From positions 1 through 64,000 of the forward strand of contig NZ_JAJUIS010000006.1 of the NCBI RefSeq assembly GCF_029267515.1: DNA of 64,000 nt, written 5' to 3'. The translations under genes were made by a program, and so were the position numbers. Of the stretch, positions 60,944-64,000 are shown one piece after another (the first letter of the stretch is position 1; every line of letters begins with the position of its first letter). Source of the DNA: Seleniivibrio woodruffii. Lineage in GTDB: Bacteria; Chrysiogenota; Deferribacteres; Deferribacterales; Geovibrionaceae. The notes below the pieces were generated by a model, which searched no databases, was not told the DNA's origin, and was given only the letters and a program-made list of their open reading frames with translations.

Positions 60944-61032
60944 AGATGAGATCGCTTCGGGCATAAGACCCTCGCGAAGACGAAACGAAACCTTGTAACT
61001 GCGAGAAGCAAAGCGAGGAAGCAGTCTCATCT
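60944..61032. repeat. REP-like palindromic repeat, copy 3
   Basis: Outer arms AGATGAG-A-TCGCTTC and GAAGCAGTCTCATCT bracket an 89-bp element containing CTCGCGAAGACG and TGCGAGAAGCAAAGCGAGGAAGC. These words match the copies at 140-177 and 32386-32461. It sits between the citrate synthase terminator and the mobB stop codon and has no coding capacity. Confidence 0.62.
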
Positions 61033-61051
61033 TTGAAAATGCGCAAAAGTT

Positions 61052-61549
61052 CTACAGAATATTTTTGATGATAAAGTCAGCTATCTGCTGCGGATTGTTC
61101 AGGTCTAAAAGCACTCTGCCCTGAACCTGAGGATTTTCAGGCATATCTGTTGCCACAGCTATCAGGTTTTCATCTTCCGCACATTGCAGCTTTGTGGAAT
61201 ATCCGCTTCTGAAAACCTCTATCTTTTTTTGCAGTTCCTTTTTAAAACCTTCTGCTATAATAATATCGGTGTAATCGGGCAGCATCGCCGTGAGTTCCTC
61301 GATGGACTTTTCTTTGTCAACATCGCATATCATGGCGTATTTTTCTTTATTTGATATTAAGATGGCTCTTGCTCCGGCTTTTTTGTGACGCCATGTGTCT
61401 TTGCCTTCCTTGTCCATCTGGAAATCGTGAGCGTCATGTTTAACAGTGGATACGTTGTAGCCTTTTGTCGTCAGCAGCGGAATTACTTTTTCTATAAGCG
61501 TCGTTTTTCCGCAGCCCGATGTCCCCACAAATGATACTAAAGGTTTCAA
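61052..61549 (-). CDS. mobB: Molybdopterin-guanine dinucleotide biosynthesis adaptor MobB
   Basis: MobB is a GTP-binding accessory factor for MGD cofactor synthesis. The protein of about 165 residues has KPLVSFVGTSGCGKTTLIEKVIPLL (P-loop), TVKHDAHDFQMDKEGKDTWRHKKAGA (typical of MobB), DIIIAEGFKKELQKKIEVFR and VATD. The likely start is TTG at 61549 (GGAGG six bases before, then MKPLVSF). Longer frames lack a binding site. It is divergent from mobA with 71 bases between. Confidence 0.92.
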   Translation of the reverse strand: MKPLVSFVGTSGCGKTTLIEKVIPLLTTKGYNVSTVKHDAHDFQMDKEGKDTWRHKKAGARAILISNKEKYAMICDVDKEKSIEELTAMLPDYTDIIIAEGFKKELQKKIEVFRSGYSTKLQCAEDENLIAVATDMPENPQVQGRVLLDLNNPQQIADFIIKNIL

Positions 61550-61620
61550 AACATACCTCCATGTGTGTATACTACCGAATGTAGGCTGAAAATATTGAAA
61601 ATGCAAGAAAGGTTGTGCAA

Positions 61621-62208
61621 ATGATTAGAAACACAGCGATTATGGCGGGGGGACAAAGCCGCAGATTCAATTCAGACAAAACTCTGGAAGAGGTTTTAGG
61701 AAAAAAACTTATCCGGCATACGCTTGACGGAATATCGGAATGGGCGGACGCTCTGGTTGTTGTTGCAAAGGACTGCGGAAAATATTCGTTTCTGGGCGTT
61801 CCCTGCGTAACAGATCTGTTTGAGCAGCAGTGCCCTATGGTTGGCATACTCACTGCGCTTAAATTTTTTGATTCTCACGTTTTTGTGGTAGCTGCTGACA
61901 CTCCTCTGGTGAACAGTGTACATGCGGAAAAGCTGCTGGCGGCTTGCCGGGGAAGAGACGCTGCGGTACCCGTTATAGACGGAAAGATGCACCCGCTTTA
62001 TGCCGCGTATGCGCCGAGTCTGATACCGATACTTGAGAAGCAGATAGCTGATGAAAACTACCGTCTTACTACGGCATTTGACCTGTCAAATGTGGTATAT
62101 CTATACGAGAGTGACATATTAGCCTCGGAAAATGAAAAAAAATCGTTTATAAATATAAATACTAAAGAGGATCTCGAAGCAGCTATTGATTTTATGCAAG
62201 GAGAGTAA
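61621..62208 (+). CDS. mobA: Molybdenum cofactor guanylyltransferase MobA
   Basis: MobA adds GMP to molybdopterin to make MGD, needed by the PsrA-like enzyme. The protein of about 195 residues has the nucleotide-binding start IRNTAIMAGGQSRRFNSDKTLEEVLGKKLI (AGGxSxRxxxDK), VVVAKDCGKY, CPMVGILTAL and FVVAADTPLVN with the metal-binding aspartate, and HPLYAAYAPSLIP. The ATG at 61621 has AGAAAGG eight bases before. The next gene starts two bases after its stop. Confidence 0.92.
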   Translation: MIRNTAIMAGGQSRRFNSDKTLEEVLGKKLIRHTLDGISEWADALVVVAKDCGKYSFLGVPCVTDLFEQQCPMVGILTALKFFDSHVFVVAADTPLVNSVHAEKLLAACRGRDAAVPVIDGKMHPLYAAYAPSLIPILEKQIADENYRLTTAFDLSNVVYLYESDILASENEKKSFININTKEDLEAAIDFMQGE

Positions 62209-62210
62209 GG

Positions 62211-63140
62211 ATGGCAGAGAAAAAATTCAGACTGGTGACAAGAAGCGATTTTGACGGGCTTGTCTGCGCAGTGCTTCTGAAAGACATGGATATCATCGAC
62301 GATATCAAATTTGTTCACCCTAAAGATATGCAGGACGGACTCATTGAGATAACAGGAAGCGATATCACGACCAACCTGCCATACGTTGATGGCGTGTATC
62401 TCGCTTTTGACCACCATCTCAGCGAAACCATCCGCGTTGGCAAAAAAAATAATCATATTATAGAACCGGATGCTCCGTCGGCAGCCCGTGTGGTGTATAA
62501 CTACTACGGCGGAAAGGCGAAATTTCCGAATATAGGCGACGATATCATGGAAGCGGTGGACAGGGGCGATTCCGCAAATTTTACCCTTGATCAGGTGCTC
62601 AATCCGAAAGGCTGGGATCTGATGAACTTTCTGATGGATGCCAGAACCGGACTGGGGCGTTTCCGTGATTTCCGTATATCAAACTATCAGCTCATGATGA
62701 AACTCATCGACCTCTGCAAAGACCACTCCATTGAAAATATTATGCAGGATGAAGATGTTAAGGAGCGCGCAGAGCTGTATTTCGAACAGCAGAAGCTGTT
62801 TGAAGATCAGGTGAAAAAATGCGCTAAGATATACAGCAACCTCGTTGTGCTCGATCTGCGCGAAGAGGAAACCATCTACGCAGGCAACAGGTTTATGATA
62901 TACGCTTTGTTTCCTGAACAGAATATATCAATCCATGTCATGTGGGGGCTTAAAAAGCAGAATACTGTATTTGCCACAGGTAAATCCATATTCAATAAAA
63001 CGTCGAAGACAAACATCGGTGAACTGATGCTCCAGTACGGCGGCGGAGGGCATATGAACGCCGGAACCTGTCAGGTTTCCAACGAAGAGGCTGAACAAAA
63101 ACTCGCCGAAATTGTCAGAAAGATAAACGCTGACGGCTGA
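62211..63140 (+). CDS. DHH-family phosphoesterase
   Basis: The 309-residue cytoplasmic protein has the DHH metal-binding motifs: TRSDFDGLVCAVLL (DxD), LAFDHHLSE (DHH), EAVDRGDSANF (third acidic site) and a C-terminal DHHA1 subdomain with GGGGHMNAGTCQV. Relatives include exopolyphosphatases, NrnA-type oligoribonucleases and pyrophosphatases, so the substrate is open. It begins two bases after mobA with GGAG in the mobA end, so the two are co-transcribed. Confidence 0.88.
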   Translation: MAEKKFRLVTRSDFDGLVCAVLLKDMDIIDDIKFVHPKDMQDGLIEITGSDITTNLPYVDGVYLAFDHHLSETIRVGKKNNHIIEPDAPSAARVVYNYYGGKAKFPNIGDDIMEAVDRGDSANFTLDQVLNPKGWDLMNFLMDARTGLGRFRDFRISNYQLMMKLIDLCKDHSIENIMQDEDVKERAELYFEQQKLFEDQVKKCAKIYSNLVVLDLREEETIYAGNRFMIYALFPEQNISIHVMWGLKKQNTVFATGKSIFNKTSKTNIGELMLQYGGGGHMNAGTCQVSNEEAEQKLAEIVRKINADG

Positions 63141-63156
63141 TATTTTACGCATATAT

Positions 63157-63186
63157 ACCGCCGTCGGCTCCGGCGGCGGTTCTTTT
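63157..63186 (+). terminator. Rho-independent terminator after DHH gene
   Basis: A 7-bp stem ACCGCCG/CGGCGGT is followed by TCTTTT. It lies 17 bases after the stop codon and ends the mobA-DHH transcript. Confidence 0.8.
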
Positions 63187-63240
63187 AAAATGAACCAATG
63201 TTAACTTATATAAAAAGGTTGCATTTGTCTTATTTTTGTA

Positions 63241-63301
63241 TTGACAAATCGGTTAGCAAACGAACATATTATATGGACAGGGCTATACATTGATAATCAA
63301 T
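63241..63301 (+). promoter_or_regulatory. Promoter and leader dyad of hemolysin III gene
   Basis: A perfect -35 TTGACA (63241-63246) and a -10-like CATATT (63265-63270) are 18 bases apart. In the leader, just before the ribosome binding site, ATTGAT-A-ATCAAT (63289-63301) forms a perfect dyad at a position where a repressor could act. Its regulator is unknown. Confidence 0.5.
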
Positions 63302-63315
63302 ATCGGGAGGTTGCC

Positions 63316-63969
63316 ATGACTGTTAAGGATCCGGTAAGCGGAATTTCGCATCTTATAGGAGCTATTTTATCTATAGCAGCACTTACTGTACTTGTGGTTC
63401 TTTCCGCTTATTACGCAACAGCATGGCACGTCGTATCGTTTTCCATATACGGAGCGAGCATGACAATGCTTTATCTTGCGAGCGCGGCGTACCACATATT
63501 CAATCTGGGCGAAAAGGGTACCAGAAGACTTAAAAAAGTTGACCACGTTATGATATTCATGATGATAGCGGGTACTTACACCCCGTTCTGTCTGATACCG
63601 CTGCGCGGCGGCTGGGGATGGAGTATTTTCGGTGTTGTGTGGGGTATAGCGGTGCTGGGCATCTTCTTCAAGCTGTTTTTCATCCATGCACCGAGGGTGA
63701 TATCCACTGTCATTTATATAATAATGGGTTGGATAAGTGTTGTCGCCATCTACCCCATAGTTAAAAATATCCCTACTGGCGGTGTAATGTGGCTGGTTGC
63801 CGGAGGGCTTTTCTATACCGTAGGCGCGGTGGTTTACGCGACCAAAAAGCCTAACTTTTCAAAACATGTGGGATTCCATGAGATATGGCACTTCTTTGTT
63901 CTGGCGGGCAGTTTCTGCCACTTCATGACCATGATACTGTATGTGCTCTGGATAAACCCTGTGAAATAA
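63316..63969 (+). CDS. Hemolysin III family (YqfA/PAQR) membrane protein
   Basis: This protein of about 217 residues has seven membrane helices and the conserved residues of the HlyIII/PAQR group: DPVSGISHLIGAILSIAAL at the start, SAAYHIFNLGEKGTRRLKKVDHVMIFMMIAGTYTPFC with its histidine and aspartate, and KHVGFHEIWHFFVLAGSFCHFMTMILYVL carrying the HxxxHxxxxxxxxxH metal-site pattern. PAQR proteins are metal-dependent hydrolase-like membrane proteins; the substrate here is unknown. Start 63316 follows GGGAGG. The window ends 31 bases after its stop. Confidence 0.92.
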   Translation: MTVKDPVSGISHLIGAILSIAALTVLVVLSAYYATAWHVVSFSIYGASMTMLYLASAAYHIFNLGEKGTRRLKKVDHVMIFMMIAGTYTPFCLIPLRGGWGWSIFGVVWGIAVLGIFFKLFFIHAPRVISTVIYIIMGWISVVAIYPIVKNIPTGGVMWLVAGGLFYTVGAVVYATKKPNFSKHVGFHEIWHFFVLAGSFCHFMTMILYVLWINPVK

Positions 63970-64000
63970 GAGATAAAATAAAAGGCGGAAGTTTTTGACT

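Noticed and set aside
63289-63301. FNR site before the hemolysin III gene
   Set aside because: The dyad ATTGAT-A-ATCAAT has a one-base spacer, not the four bases of FNR sites, so it was recorded only as a dyad of unknown regulator.
1-64000. tRNA, rRNA, CRISPR arrays, prophage or insertion sequences
   Set aside because: No cloverleaf, rRNA-like segment, regularly spaced repeats, transposase or phage structural gene was recognised by eye. A covariance and profile search would be needed to exclude small RNA genes fully.

Overview
The window reads as one stretch of chromosome from an anaerobic, respiring, Gram-negative bacterium. The best guess is a member of the Deferribacterota (Geovibrio, Denitrovibrio or Seleniivibrio type). 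This is an inference from gene content: a DUF3373-type porin, a periplasmic flavoprotein reductase paired with a multiheme cytochrome, a polysulfide/thiosulfate-reductase-like operon, a mitochondrial-type citrate synthase, N-acetyl-beta-lysine (ablAB) osmolyte genes and a proton-pumping pyrophosphatase. No rRNA, tRNA, CRISPR array, insertion sequence or prophage was recognised. Coding density is high and most genes sit in tightly overlapping operons.

Layout. 1-6.3 kb: lipoprotein, flavodoxin-like reductase, EAL protein, Tat-exported flavoprotein plus heptaheme cytochrome, and ribB behind an FMN riboswitch. 6.3-10.8 kb: a c-di-GMP signalling cluster (CSS-EAL, PAS-GGDKF, MarR regulator, REC-REC-GGDEF). 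10.9-14.2 kb: tex and an ATP-grasp gene. 14.1-22.2 kb (minus strand): AEC transporter, ftsE, ftsX, EnvC-like protein, ctpA, YibQ-like deacetylase, tsaD and dus in one run. 22.3-24.1 kb: glycosyltransferase and small hydrolase. 24.2-33.8 kb: a large divergent cobamide locus (cbiR-cobU-cobT-cobS-cobD-cobQ-cbiB-precorrin-2 dehydrogenase on minus; cbiA, cbiL, cbiC, rmuC on plus). 34.9-45.6 kb (minus): crotonase, triple-rhodanese lipoprotein, PsrC/PsrB/PsrA, DUF134 protein, DUF3373 porin and TorD-like chaperone, forming a sulfur-compound respiration region. 45.9-51.1 kb (plus): DUF2318 lipoprotein, ABC permease and ATPase, histidine kinase, NtrC-type regulator and PH-domain protein. 51.1-59.2 kb (minus): hemerythrin-like protein, H+-pyrophosphatase, flavoprotein, MarC/AblB/AblA, a KTSC protein and a DMT transporter. 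59.5-64 kb: citrate synthase, mobB/mobA, DHH phosphoesterase and hemolysin III.

How the parts fit. mobA/mobB supply the bis-MGD cofactor needed by the PsrA-like enzyme, and the TorD-like protein probably chaperones it. The rhodanese lipoprotein could carry sulfane sulfur to or from it. Citrate synthase, the pyrophosphatase and the multiheme/flavoprotein pair fit a TCA-cycle, anaerobically respiring lifestyle.

Two regulatory observations look most novel. First, the same dyad, TGTAT-N5-ATACA, occurs twice in front of the rhodanese gene and once in front of psrA, with a degenerate copy next to the citrate synthase promoter. Second, a close match to a sigma-54 promoter, with upstream dyads, precedes the DUF2318-ABC transporter operon, which itself encodes a His-rich sensor kinase and an NtrC-type activator, so the locus may be a self-regulated sensing and transport unit. 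A further notable point is a probable ATT start codon for cobS.
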